Assembly (NCBI GenBank): GCA_948567375.1
Contig: OX419759.1
Location: 30,605,493 to 30,669,492 of the forward strand
Direction: 5' to 3'
Length of the DNA stretch: 64,000 nt
Origin: Lunularia cruciata
Lineage: Eukaryota > Streptophyta > Marchantiopsida > Lunulariales > Lunulariaceae
The translations under genes and the position numbers were made by a program. Below are positions 21,855 through 33,600 of this stretch, piece after piece; positions within the stretch are counted from its first letter, which is position 1; each line of letters starts with the position of its first letter. The notes beneath the pieces are model-generated. The model worked only from the letters and a program-made list of their open reading frames with translations, was not told where the DNA came from and did no database searches.

Positions 21855-22343
21855 ATGGGGGTATTCCGATATGTGGAGAAGGTGAAGCGTGCAAAAATCA
21901 AGGAGTTAGCCCACACACTGCGTCAAGTTGCCGCAGCTTGCTTATTTTTCTCCTGTGTGAGAGGCATTGTGAACCCCTTGGCGGAGGTGTACAAAACCTC
22001 ACCTCCCAACTGGAGCAAGCTGTTTCTCATGTTTGGAGCCTGTGACTCGTTTGCTATAACCTATCTGGCTCTGAAGGCTTCAGAACCACTGGTCCAACTT
22101 TCAGCTCTAGCGACAGAGAATCAGTGCGATATGATGGCAGGTATCAAGAAAGAAGAAGAACATCTACTGGCCCTCGCAGTAGAGCTGGTGAAACTATTTC
22201 GCAGACTACGCAATATCACGTTATTGACCGCATTTGCACAGTTTGTGCAAGTGATGCATGCACTTTTCCAGCTGCGAGACCCAAGATTCACTTGTAATAT
22301 ATCCAAAATATTCACAACCTGGATTGAATGTCCATGGGGGTAG
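21855..22343 (+). CDS. Unknown protein with three predicted membrane helices
   Basis: From the in-frame ATG at 21,855 the product is 162 residues. A basic amphipathic start (VEKVKRAKIKELAHTLRQ) is followed by hydrophobic segments at about 24-41, 56-72 and 120-138, with an acidic helix (IKKEEEHLLALAVELVKLF) between the last two. The frame is also open upstream to a possible splice acceptor at 21,757 or 21,774, so this may be a last exon, perhaps of the gene starting at 19,644, rather than a complete gene. It is not assignable to a known family by eye. Confidence 0.5.
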   Translation: MGVFRYVEKVKRAKIKELAHTLRQVAAACLFFSCVRGIVNPLAEVYKTSPPNWSKLFLMFGACDSFAITYLALKASEPLVQLSALATENQCDMMAGIKKEEEHLLALAVELVKLFRRLRNITLLTAFAQFVQVMHALFQLRDPRFTCNISKIFTTWIECPWG

Positions 22344-23428
22344 CTGTTACGAATTCAAGACTCTGAACACCCAAACACGATAGTAACTTCATCCTCCATA
22401 AAAGAAAGTAATCTCAAGTTTGCAGAACACCTAAAATACACAACTCGCATGACACAAAAACCTGCAGCTGCATCATCAATGGTCTGGATACAGAACTTAG
22501 ATGCAGAGTCTTGGAGGTTTCAGACTCCGTAGAGGGACAACACGAAGGAAACGCTTCAAATGTAGCAACATTATAAAGAAAGGGCATGTTTCCACGTATG
22601 CTTCGGTTGAAGACTATCAGCTATCCTTGCTGAAAAGTCCAGTCATGAATCTCAACCAGAGCCAAATTCCGGCTATAGGGACATTGAGGTTAGAAATAAC
22701 ATCATTTTCAGCAGACTGGAGTACGGCAAATATGGAACACATTATTTGGTCTAAACCGGTAGGTTACTACAAGTACTTAATCGACTGTTTCGTCTTCCAA
22801 CTAATGGAACAGAGAAGACTGTGCCTGATCCAAATAATCGGATAAGCGAAGCAACGAGACACCTAGCCATAGACAACCCTGCAAGAAGGGTGCAACCGTA
22901 TCTCCCTTTGCCTAAGTGTAAGATGCTACAGCAATCACAGGAAGAAGAAACATACGGGAACTCAAGATATTGGCAGCACCGATGACAAGGAGTGTTACTT
23001 GGACTGCAGAAGGGGAGCCCCTTTGAGCAAAACCAAACTCTGAAAAGTTGCAGCACTTGGCGTACTTACCATCAAAGCGGAAGAGTCTGGATGACTGACG
23101 TAAACTCGACTGACGGTTTGCTTGGAAGAAGCAGAGCCAGAGGACCAGTTCCTCCCTTGCAGTATTTAAAAGTCTGATTGTATGCTTTACCAGGCTCTTC
23201 ACAGTATGAAAATAGTTGAATATTTGAACCTTGCGGTCCCTCTCGATACTGTCTGTATATGCATCTAACTTTTATCATCGGCATATTAAGTTTAGTGTAT
23301 GCTTACCAGGATCAATAAGCAAATACAACCACTTTTCAGCTATATCATTTCAGATAATTTATTGGCAGAGAAAGGAGAGACATCAGTGATGCTCATATGA
23401 GCTCGGGATTCATGGATTTAACGAGTGA
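22344..23428. other. Convergent intergenic region
   Basis: This lies between the plus-strand frame ending 22,343 and the 3' end of the ATPase on the minus strand. Open frames at 22,501-22,845 (+) and 22,912-23,202 (-) show no family features. The part nearest 23,429 is expected to hold the ATPase 3' UTR. Confidence 0.5.
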
Positions 23429-26400
23429 TTAATTTACAATTGTAGCCGTGCCCATTTTGATTTCGCTAAAATGAAGCCTCTTCCCACTATCTCTATTACC
23501 TACAACTAAAAGGGATTCACTGACCTCTATATCTGAATCCTCCGATTTCTTGGTCATAGTTTTGTCTGGGTTGCTACTTCCTCGACGTAACAACAGAAAT
23601 TTGGTGAGCTCTATCCAGCAGGTTCCGGTCAAGCTCATCAAAATGATATGCAGCCAGTGTGATTTAGATAGTGGAACTAGTGCGAGATGCTTCTGTAGGA
23701 AACTGGACGTGCAAAGGAGGATCGTCAAGCCTGCGGTTGCTACGAACCAGATAGTTACCCCTATATTCGAAAAGACACCCTTAAAAACTACTGGTTCTCG
23801 AAGCGTTCTCAGATTCAACGCCATTAGCACTTGAACAAAGAGCCAAGTGAAAAATGCACTCGTCTGTGCAGATTCTCTATTATGGTAGACGGCATAAAGA
23901 AAACTTGTAAGGACAGTAGCAGACATCGAGATTCCTGCGACAAATACTCCACCCAACAACTCAACGTCGAAAAACTTTTGAGATGGATGACGAGGCCTTC
24001 TTTTCATCAAATCATCATCACTTGGCTCCATGACGAATGTAGTGCACGCTCCCAACTCCATAAAAAGCTCTAGAAATATAATCTGTAACGCAGAAAGGGG
24101 ATACCTGTAACAAAGACACAAAAGCTCAGACTTCCTGGAAATTGGACACTTGACAAAGAAGGGATACGCCTTTATACACACCCCCACGGTTTTGTGTACT
24201 GTGCAGGGTTCTATTGTACAATCGACATGCTGAATCACAAAGACTTCCAATAAAGAGAATACCGTGCAAGAACCTAGTCAGAATACTTTGAGTCACTTGA
24301 GAATACCACACGAAACTTGCAATCCATACACTCTACAACCTACAAACACAAGGGAACATTGTATTTAGACGCCGCATGATAGAAAGAGAACAGACGACAG
24401 TACTACTAACCTGTGGCACAAAGTTCCCGAAATGAATAGCAATATAAAACCAAGCTTGGCGCCGAGGTAGAAAGCAAGCGCCTTCCGTAGGTTATCTAAC
24501 AGCCTTCGACCTTCCGTCAGGGAGAAAGGAATCATATTAAAATTATCATCCATCACTACCATAGATGCTGCTTCTCGCGCTACATCTGTGCTTTTACCCA
24601 ATGCCAGACCTACGTCCGCTTTTGCTAAAATGGGCAAATCATGAAAACCTGCAGCAAACTAAATCATCAGTTGCTTGTAACAACGCAAATTTCTTGAACT
24701 TGAGCAACCTTCAACATGTGTCCAATGTATTTTTTAGCGCTGTCATTCAAAGAATGCTTATCAAAAAATTGACCTAACGTATATAGATTCCACTTTTAAA
24801 TTTTGGTCTCTTCAAAGTCACGTAAATTAGTACTTCAACTCAGCACATCAACCTAGCACATATCAACTCTGGATTCCCTCTCCACTAACTTCGGGACAGA
24901 GTGGTACTCACCATCACCTATAGCCATTACACTTTTCGCACATCGTTGCAGAGTTTCTAGTATAACGAACTTGTCAGTGGGATTTGCCCTTCCAAACACT
25001 CTGATTCTCGTGACAAGATCCTCCAGTCTGTCCTTCTCCAAAGTAGGAAGGTGGATATCTCTGCAAGATAAAGCCATATCGCGCGGATCTTCTTCTTTCT
25101 CTGCTGAAATGATTCCAACTTCCTGTGCGACATTGATTGCTGTTTCTAAATGATCACCGGTCACCATAATAACCCTAACTCCAGCTGCTTGACACTGCTG
25201 TACGGCTAAAGTCGCTTCCTCCCTGACAGGATCTATGAAGGATAGAAAACCTAGATATATCGCATCCTCTAGAACAGAATATGGTGGTGCTGGTTTTCCT
25301 AACTTGTTCTTGTCTGGAGCTGAAGAGCTCCCCATTCGAATCTCTTGATAGGCATATGCAATCAGACGACATCCTGAGCACGCAACACATATCAATCAAG
25401 CCCTATACACAACCATATGCCAAGTCAAAGGAAGAAGCATCACCTAACAAGGGTGACAAATAATAATTTGACAATACGCTCGAGCATTTACTCAAAAAGA
25501 TATGAAACAGCGCAATGTCGAAAGCATAGACTAGACTAAGACCAGGAGACAAAAAACATACCCTTTGAAGCAACTTTCGATACATGCTCACAAATATCTT
25601 TTTTGACAGTATTCATTGGAACGACATCCCCATTCTCCAAAGCATAAGAGCAATGGCTTAGCAGAATCTCTGGAGCTCCTTTTATGTACACCACTTGTTT
25701 CCCAGCGTTTGATTCTGCTGAATTCCTTTCAATGCACACATCCAGAGCGTGTTCGCATGTCAAAAAAGAGAAACGCTCTAGAACCAGGACTTATTACGAA
25801 GACAACTTGGCTTATAAACAATCGGTTAAACAATCTTCAAAAACAAATTGAACAGAGTTTTAGAAGGTACTTGAGGACTAAGGCTCTCAACCACAGATTT
25901 AGTGAGGGGATAAAACGTACAGAATAATTTTAAAACTGTCAGAGAAACTTACGAGGTTCCATGCTTCAGCAAGACTGGATCAAGATGGAAAGTTCTGGAG
26001 GCAAACTTCACTCTAGGGTCGAATGGTATCTCGGCAATGAAATCCGCGTCCATCTTGATTTTGTAGGCGTTCTCCAAGTGGGCTTTCATCTCAGGGTTTG
26101 AGGCCAGAAATCCATATCCTGGAGACCCTCCTAGAAAACAAACGGAAGAACCCAAAGCGAAGAGAACAGCTCTATCAAACATGTCACCGTCAACGTGGTG
26201 CGGTGATGATGGTTCCAGGTCCTCCATCTCAGTATGACCTGCATAGCTTGTAGGAGGCCGAGCAAAGTCATTGCAAGATTGTCCCTGGTCTTCTTGGCCT
26301 GAGCACTGGGGGGTATATCTAATATCCTCTAAATCGTCTCCAAGATCCGACATGAAAAGCCATGCTTCGAATAACTTCTGCAAGCCCCCGGAGTCAAAAC

Positions 26401-28555
26401 TCCTAACATAAGACAGAGCTCTGCTCCGAATAGCATACTGGACAGTCCCAAGATAAGCTGAATGCCAGAGCATTCGATTTTCGGTGAGCGTTCCCGTCTT
26501 ATCCGTCATTATCGTGTCTATGAAGCCCAACTTTTCGACAGCTCTTAGCTTTTTTACGTACATGAGTCTTGAGGACAGAGTTTGAGCTCCAACTGCTAAA
26601 ACTGCAACAATTAGAATCGACAGCTCCTGAGGTATGGTCGCAAATGCCAGGCTAAGTCCAGAGATAATTACATCCTGCCACTTCATCTTTCTCAGCAGTC
26701 CTAGAAGGGCCCCAAAGATACTCAAAAGCGAGGCCACGATAATTAAGCCGCATGAAAGCTCCCTGATCACTTTCTGCAAAGGGGTTTCCTTCTCCCTACG
26801 TTTGCGAGCTGTACAAAGTACCTGTCCTAAGTAGGTTGAAGTGCCGGTACGATAAACAACCCCTACAGCTCTACCTTGCCTCACTATGCTTCCTGCTAGA
26901 GCAACGTTCGCTCTCTCAAGCTCAGAGGTGTCTTCAGATAGCACAAGAGTGGGATCTTTGAGAACTCTGCTTTCTCCAGTTAATTTGGATTCGTCAAGGC
27001 ATAAGAAGTACGAACGAATGAGCCGTATATCTGCAGGCACTTCCTGCATCAAGACAGCTGTTTTCAAAGAAAATTCTAGAAGTGATCCTTCAAGGAAATA
27101 ACGATGGCAGTCTGTTCTTACAGCAGTACCAGTAAAAATAATACTAAAATACTGCACTTATTGGACAACCGTCATATTTAACGTAATTGTCTTTCAATAT
27201 TATCTACCCAGCAATGGTTGTTTCTCCAAGAGATGGAAGCTTACCATTTCCACTCGAAGATTGACAATGTCTCCTGGAACCAGACATCGTGGATCCAGCT
27301 TCAGATGTTGACCTTCCCTTGTCACGAACACTTCAAACGGGCTAGAGTGTCCCAATCTACTCAAGGCTAGCTTTGCACGCCACTCGGTTCCGACCTTTGC
27401 TGAGGCCATGAGAAATATCACAACGAAAGCAGTGATAGCTTCCTTCAAGGCTCTTAAACTGAGATAGAGAACACCTACACACGCTAACAGCACCTGCAGG
27501 AATCTACGGGTCACGGATCGATACCGACTTCAAATAAAAATGCCACCAGAAACACAACCTAGTTGCGCGATGACATGCAGATTCTACCTTCCACATTTTA
27601 TACATCAGAAAGAATATGAAACAGGGCAATAAAAGACCAACCACGACATGCAGAACGTGGGTGGAGACAGAATTCAGGAGACGGAAAAAAGAATAAAAAG
27701 ATATATCATTCGATCAAATTTGCATCCCAGGATGGACAACCCAATTTAGTGTACCTTCTGCTGGAATCTGACCTGCTGCTTATGCCCCATATTATGCTAG
27801 AGTAAACTTCAGTGAATTATTTACATGAGTTACTTAAATCAAACGAGACTACAATCCAGTGTCGAACTCAATAAAGCTCCCAGTATATAACCTAAAGCGC
27901 ACGGCATAGAATACCACGATACAGCTAAATCTACAAAGTGCCTTGATCTTCTCTTTGAAAGACAAGTAAGTCTAGAAATGTACTACTCAGACTAGTGAAT
28001 AGTATATTTCTGAAAAAGATGAAGTAGAAGTCGAACCTGGGCAGGTTGAAAGATCTCCTTGACAAAGAAACCGAAATATCCAGGCTCATTATGGATCACG
28101 ATTTCATTTGCTCCATAAATTTTATACCGACTTTCAGCTTCCCCATCCGTCAATCCTAATCGAGCGGACACTCCCAAATCCGCACACACCTTCTCTACAG
28201 GCAAAGCCCAAACCTTCTTCGCCAGGTCGTTGGCTTCCACAAATTTCCTCCCTCTCCTTCTATGGCCCTTCATCACCCTCTTGCTCAGCGTAGGGATAAT
28301 GAGCAGAAATAACAGTATCCCTGCACTCAGTACCCCTAGAAACAGATTTGGCAAATCATCAGGACTGGTCCTCAAGACCAACCCCACTATACCAATACCC
28401 ATAATACCCAACCCGATCATCATTCCAATCACCGGTGCCACCAACATGCGCCATGCTTTTCCTTTCCCTGGGGACTCCTGCTGCGTTTCGTGCTCAGAGT
28501 CCAGATGGTCATCGCTCCGGACTTCCACCCACCTCCTAGAGTTCCTTCTCTCCAT
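23429..28555 (-). CDS. P-type cation-transporting ATPase, divergent, 7 exons, intact
   Basis: Exons 28,555-28,037, 27,493-27,245, 27,043-25,953, 25,725-25,562, 25,373-24,912, 24,648-24,411 and 24,104-23,429 join through GT-AG introns in phase, giving 1,132 residues. Landmarks: TGES 278-281 (actuator), DKTGT with phospho-Asp437, KGAPE 635-639, DPVR 722-725, TGD 746-748. About ten canonical helices follow two extra N-terminal ones (about 36-90). Oddities: the hinge reads GDGFHDLP (827-834), His831 replacing the usual Asn; M4 has PQEL (394-397) instead of PEGL; M5 has FYLGAKLG and M6 ELFMELG. The M6-loop text (EP..D.M.R.PR) is closest to bacterial P2-like pumps. It would pump cations across a membrane, but ion and compartment cannot be assigned. 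It is not a standard plant Ca2+- or H+-ATPase. Confidence 0.9.
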
Positions 28556-30754
28556 ATCAATTTCACTTGAAGAGAATCAATACACAACCAGCTTCAGGTT
28601 CTCACCTCTCCTTCCCCCCACATTCAGCATCTCCTACTCTAAGAACCACAACGATCTACGTACAGTTTAACAGTTTAAACCTCTTGAGATCACTCATAGG
28701 AACTGGAGCGATCAACACGGATCGTGATACTCAAGATACTACTGATATTCTGCGCGCCATGCGGAGAATGAAATTACTCTTCAAGAAAACTTCAAGCGTA
28801 TCCTTAGTGGGCGGGTCGGCACACGTTCGTATGCACTGTTTCCATTACGGTAGTGTTCTTTCATGGTTCTTGATATTTTTCAGTTTGGTTGGGCACCTCG
28901 AGAGGCTGTACCCAGAAACATGGAAGCACACTGTTTCTTTAGAATCCTCCTCGAGTCTGCTACTGTGCCCGCTACTACGTGCGAGTTAAGCACATGTCAG
29001 CAGAGAAAATAATCATCAGTGGTACTTATATAACAGATCGACCTGTGAAGATCCGTCGAAGTATTGGTGTACAGTTCTCATATTGTTTTGCTTTTAAATT
29101 TGCAGCACTTTCCAGACTAAATTGACTCAATATTGACTTCATTGACCTGTAAGACAGGTGTTCACGTTATCTGTAGTGTAATGCGTCTTTTCAAAGGAGA
29201 ATTTGTTCTGAACAATTTGTTGAAGGGGTGGAGCACTGAAACTCTTTTCTTGATCAACGTAGGAAGGGCTGTATTTATATGCACACAAGAATGACCGTAG
29301 GAGGAATCATGAAGACTCGATTTTCTTGTACAAGTTCTTTTATCAGCAGAGTCAGCACTTGCTATTTCAAGTGCTGAAAGCAAGCGCAAACAGTGCTTTT
29401 GCCGTGTGCTCAGTGCCTGTGTTATCGCCATGAAATATGTAAACGGAAAATCTAATCATTTCCTGAATTCTCGATTGGATCGTCAATTACTGTACATTCC
29501 CTTCTGGCATCTTGTAGTTTGTAAACGGAAAATCTAATCATTTCCTGAATTCTCGATTGGATCATCAATTACTGGACATTCCCTTCTGGCATCTTGTAGT
29601 TTGACTCGGCTGTGAGTGGACCTTCACTGGTGAAGACCGTAATTTGCGTCTTTTCTTTCCAGTTTCATGCCCGTAAGCGCTCTCGCGGATGCATGAGAAA
29701 TGAGAGTTTAACGGGCTCGAGAACATTAGTGTACTTTGGGCAGTCGACATGTACGTTCCTACAGAAAAGAAACTGAACCTGGTTGCTTATCTCGTTCTCC
29801 AACTCGCAGGTGAACTATTAAGCACTGGTCGTTTGCCATGGCATCCATTTAAGAGTTGCCGAAGAGGCCGGCAGGCGAGGTCGAAGTCATCTCCACGTAT
29901 AATCCTCCCGGTGACTTCGAATCTCTCCCTGCATGTCCTTCATGTCATTGCTATCAGGTCGACTGATCAGGCCAATGACAAGTATGAAATATTCCAGTAT
30001 CAGCGGGTCAGAGAAAGAAAAGAGAATATCCAGTCCAAATAGAACAGGCTTTGAATGTAGCATACTTTATTATCAACATCAGTTCCCTCGTCTGTGAGTT
30101 GAGCCAAGTCACAGAAGCAGTTGACTGTCTTTTACTCCTATGCAATGTTCAGTGAATCGTTTGCGGTCAGTCGCTTCTGTCTCATATATCCGAGGTTTTA
30201 ACCAGTAGTTTGACACGGATGGTATAATATTGCACTTCCACTTACGAAAAAGTCTTGCACTTCCACTTACGTACTGGTTTGTTCCAGTTTCTCTAGTGTG
30301 AACATAGATTTGCAGGGAGGCATGCCAGGTCGTGACTTCTGATCTAGATAAAGAATCTTTGCTTCCAGCATATGCTGTATGCAATGTCCAAGAGGATCCT
30401 GTTGTTGCTGACCCACCAATATCACCGGCATACTTGTCTAATTAAGTAGTTGGCTCCCCATAGGCTCGTGAAACAGGAGTGCATCCATTTAGACTGATCT
30501 TTAAAGTGGCACAAGAACACAGATACAAAGTTAGTAGTTTATTCTCTTGTGGGTTCCTTATCTTCGCTGAAGACAGAGGATTCAACACATTGTTGCCCCA
30601 ACTCGAACTCTGCATCTCCTCAGTGAAGGCCCCCGGTGCTCTCTCGTCGGTAATAAGGTATCTGAGAGGATTCGTAGATATGATGAACTAGTGCACATTA
30701 GGATGAGTCATTCCTATTAGACTTGTAAGCTCAGATCAGATTGTGATCTCAATC
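28556..30754. other. Upstream region of the ATPase; no supported gene
   Basis: The plus-strand frames at 28,230-28,989 run antisense to the ATPase first exon and into its upstream region without any domain. A low-complexity-free frame near 29,880-30,000 reads STYNPPGDFESLPACPSCHC but is short and stop-bounded. The only clear structure is the tandem duplication at 29,439-29,602. The ATPase promoter should lie just above 28,555. Confidence 0.5.
29439..29602 (+). repeat. 82-bp tandem duplication
   Basis: Two abutting 82-bp units (29,439-29,520 and 29,521-29,602) start GTAAACGGAAAATCTAATC and end CATCTTGTAGTTT. They differ at two positions only, so the duplication is recent relative to the surrounding repeats. 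Confidence 0.95.
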
Positions 30755-31479
30755 TCAGGTTTGAATGTTGACACGAGCAATACCTTCACAAACAGTGTAA
30801 CCAATCCAACTGGTGCATTTTCCTAAATACATAGTGGCGGCACTTTCAGTACGTTCTCTGTTGCTGAGGTGAATATGAGCAGTATATCCTGTTAAGATCC
30901 ACCAAAATCGGTCAGTCTGGTGTCCTACTTTGACCTGGACCTGCCCCACAGCATAACAGCATCACGGTATGAGCCCACCAAACTAAGAGGACATCTTGCA
31001 TAGTTAAGTACACATGACTACGCCAAGCATACTTTTGCGCCTGGCCATGGACTTTATCAACCATCTCTCGTACCTTTGGGAAGACAAAATAGCAGTCTTC
31101 TTTGATATCTCAAACCGCTGGAGACTCCGGGCACCTGTCATGAAGGTGGACACGACATAAGGTACTGAGTCAGGAGATGAACCTAGGAAAAGCGGGCTTT
31201 GCAACATGGACAAGAGCTAAAAGAGTCAGATGAGACCGTATCTAGAAACAACCTGGGCACCACCGTGGCTTCACATGACCCTTCACAGATCAATCAGTTG
31301 CTTCAGTCGAAACATTTGACACTTACCCGTAATGTAACTCTTAATTCTAGTTCTGGAACTCCATGAGCATTTACCGAAAGGTCCAAACAGCCAATAGCTT
31401 GACGTTCAGACCCAGGCACTTGGAAGAAAAGGGAAAGTCCATGACGACAGTTGACATCAATCCTCATCAAGACGAAACA
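30755..31479 (-). CDS. Possible unknown gene, partial exon chain
   Basis: The best-supported exon is 31,479-31,327. It is preceded by a pyrimidine-rich ATTTGTCAGATTTCAG acceptor and followed by a GGTAAGT donor. It is 153 nt (51 codons, phase 0) and reads CFVLMRIDVNC, LSLFFQVPGSERQAIG and VPELELRVTLR. A phase-compatible continuation after GACTCTTTTAG (about 31,217) reads LLSMLQSPLFLGSSPDSVPY, and a third frame ends at 30,755 (WWILTGYTAHIHL). The third junction is not in phase as I read it. No family was recognised, and the 5' end is unknown. Confidence 0.35.
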
Positions 31480-32101
31480 CTGAAATCTGACAAATACAAC
31501 AATAAATAATGAACTATGAACAGGGAGGCTTAAAATGATACCCAAGGAGTAAATGAAAGCGTATCAAAACAAGCAATCAGGCTCTCAGGCGCAACGCAAA
31601 AGAAAGTCACAAGTCCATTTCCATGTCAACCGTACAATGTTTATTTTAACACTCCATTCGACAGAGTTTTTATTCCTGCACAATGTTTCCGCCTTTGCTA
31701 ACATTCATGCCATTCATTTATCTGACCAAGCGGATCTACACTAGCGATAGCTACATTTCACTGAGAATGAGGGCACTCACCACTCCCAAACCTTAAATGA
31801 CATCAAAAGTGACTGGAGGAGCAGCTTTGACTGGATATCTCAACCCCGAACTCCAAAAACAGTAGACTTCAAAATACTCTATCCCTTAAATTGGAAGTTG
31901 CGTGTTGAGCGACCTCTTATTCCAATTCAAGTTACTGCCATTGTAGTGAATGCAAGTCATGCCAGATTCTTCTTTATGTCAAGGTGTACTCAAAGAAGAG
32001 TGTAACATGACCTGCACCCACATTTGGAGTTTAGGGCTTTCAGAACTCCCAATTATCTTCCAAAGAGCTACATGCATGTAGCGAACAACCGCTGCCATAC
32101 T

Positions 32102-32738
32102 TTATGGACGGATCTTGCCATCCTGTTCAGAACCCTCTTTCCAGGAGCCTAAAAGTTGAGTAGCCCGCCTAGAATCATCGATCTGTGAAGCTAAGTAATC
32201 AAGCTGCTCTCTAGATGGTGGTGTATCATTACTCTTAATAGAGCGGTGTATATCGTACGTTGTCGCTCCAACAATTAATAATCTGAAATCATGGGGAAAT
32301 CCATAACACTCGTCCATTAGGGGAAAAAACACCAAGCTCGACCAGTGCACTGCAGCAGGTCTAAGGGAGATACAATATTTCTTGAAGACATAATTCATGA
32401 TTTAACCTAGAACCAATGAGAAAAGCACTGCAGAGATAAATGCACCAAACAACTACTGCGTCAATCAAAACAATTGTATGCTAGGTCTACCCCGACCAGA
32501 CAACTGTACCTCGATGCTAGACCAACAGCATAAAGGCGAAGGACTCTTAACAGTACATTATCACAACTTTCGAATTGAGATACCGATTGTTCAAGGTCGA
32601 AAAGCCATTCAGACAATTACAAAGCGGAACACGTTAACATACATACCCTGCAAACGCACAACCGACGCGATAAGCCCTCATGATATCCTTTTCCTTGTAG
32701 GTGCCAAGCATATCCTTGAAGCTCTGGAGACTTTTCAT
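32102..32738 (-). CDS. Small single-pass membrane protein, 90 residues, two exons
   Basis: Exon 1 (32,738-32,647) starts ATG and reads MKSLQSFKDMLGTYKEKDIM. It ends at a GGTATGT donor with two bases left over. Exon 2 (32,282-32,102) follows an ATTTCAG acceptor and restores the frame exactly, ending in a stop after SEQDGKIRP. The joined product has one hydrophobic segment (about 24-41, spanning the splice junction), a basic-amphipathic start and a hydrophilic tail with PPSREQLDYLASQIDDSRR. This looks like a conserved small organellar or endomembrane protein, but I cannot name it. It is divergent from the aldo-keto reductase gene. Confidence 0.65.
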
Positions 32739-33078
32739 CTTTCTTGCTGGAATATCACAGCAAGCTCGTCCAGTTGCTCCTTGTGAATTCTCCGGATCTC
32801 AATTGACGAATCCACACGTCCAAAACAACAATCAACCAATCGGGAGGAATCAGCTTACAGACAGGGTCACGATAAGAACCGAAGATACTCATCCCATCAA
32901 CCCCGACCCCAGCCTGCTTGATCAAACACCCAAAATTTCGTCGAGGGAAACGACTGGGGCCGGGATAGCTGCAAAAGCAATTGAAACTGCTTTTCCAGAG
33001 AACAAATTCGTCACCAGCGGAGACTGCGATCTTCCTGTTGTTGATGAATTGAATTGAATGGGCGAGTGTTCCACACAA

Positions 33079-33600
33079 GCAAGGAATCTCGGGGAAACAC
33101 AGTCTTTCCTCCTCCCTCGGGCGAGTTCGAGTTAGATAAATAAAAATTCCAAACTTTAGATTTTTTTATTTTTTTCTTTTCCAAATTCTATATATAGAGA
33201 GAGAGTTCGGAATTTTTTATTAATATAAACATTAGTTACTCTATATTCCAAGATTACCTGTCCTGTCCTTAAAAGATGATTTGATTTGATTGGATTATCA
33301 TTAAAATAGAGGTGATTTTTGTTGCTTATAATAATCCTCTTCCCTAGATTATTTCTAATCCATGGATTAGAGTGTGATTATTACATACCGGTCTAGCAGT
33401 TATAAAATGCTATCGGTTTTATTCTCTTCTATCTAGTTAAATATGAGGTATGTTCCCAAGGTGCCGGACGTCTACAATAGTATTCATCATTATGTTTTCT
33501 AAACGCGTGTTTTGGATTTTCCGGCTAAATTATTCAGGCTTAAGAGAGCTTCTTCAACTTGAAGTCAAGACTTTATGGAATCAAAGGCAGAAAATATACC
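33079..33600. promoter_or_regulatory. Likely shared upstream region of two divergent genes
   Basis: This gap separates the minus-strand 90-residue gene from the probable first (non-coding) exon of the plus-strand reductase. It is AT-rich with TATATATAGAGAGAGAG (about 33,189) and poly(T) tracts. Promoter function is inferred from position only. Confidence 0.3.

Noticed and set aside
25562-25763. Frameshift in the run of six T in ATPase exon 4
   Set aside because: It is needed only if the exon starts at the CTAG upstream. The acceptor ATTGAAAG before 25,725 gives an in-phase join and a continuous 1,132-residue product.
23429-28555. Naming the ATPase a Ca2+-ATPase
   Set aside because: The catalytic domains fit the superfamily, but the membrane residues that define known Ca2+ pumps are changed, so the ion cannot be stated.
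28230-28989. Plus-strand open frames of up to 146 codons over the ATPase start
   Set aside because: They are antisense to exon 1 and its upstream sequence, with Ser/Pro-rich composition that mirrors the minus-strand coding sequence.
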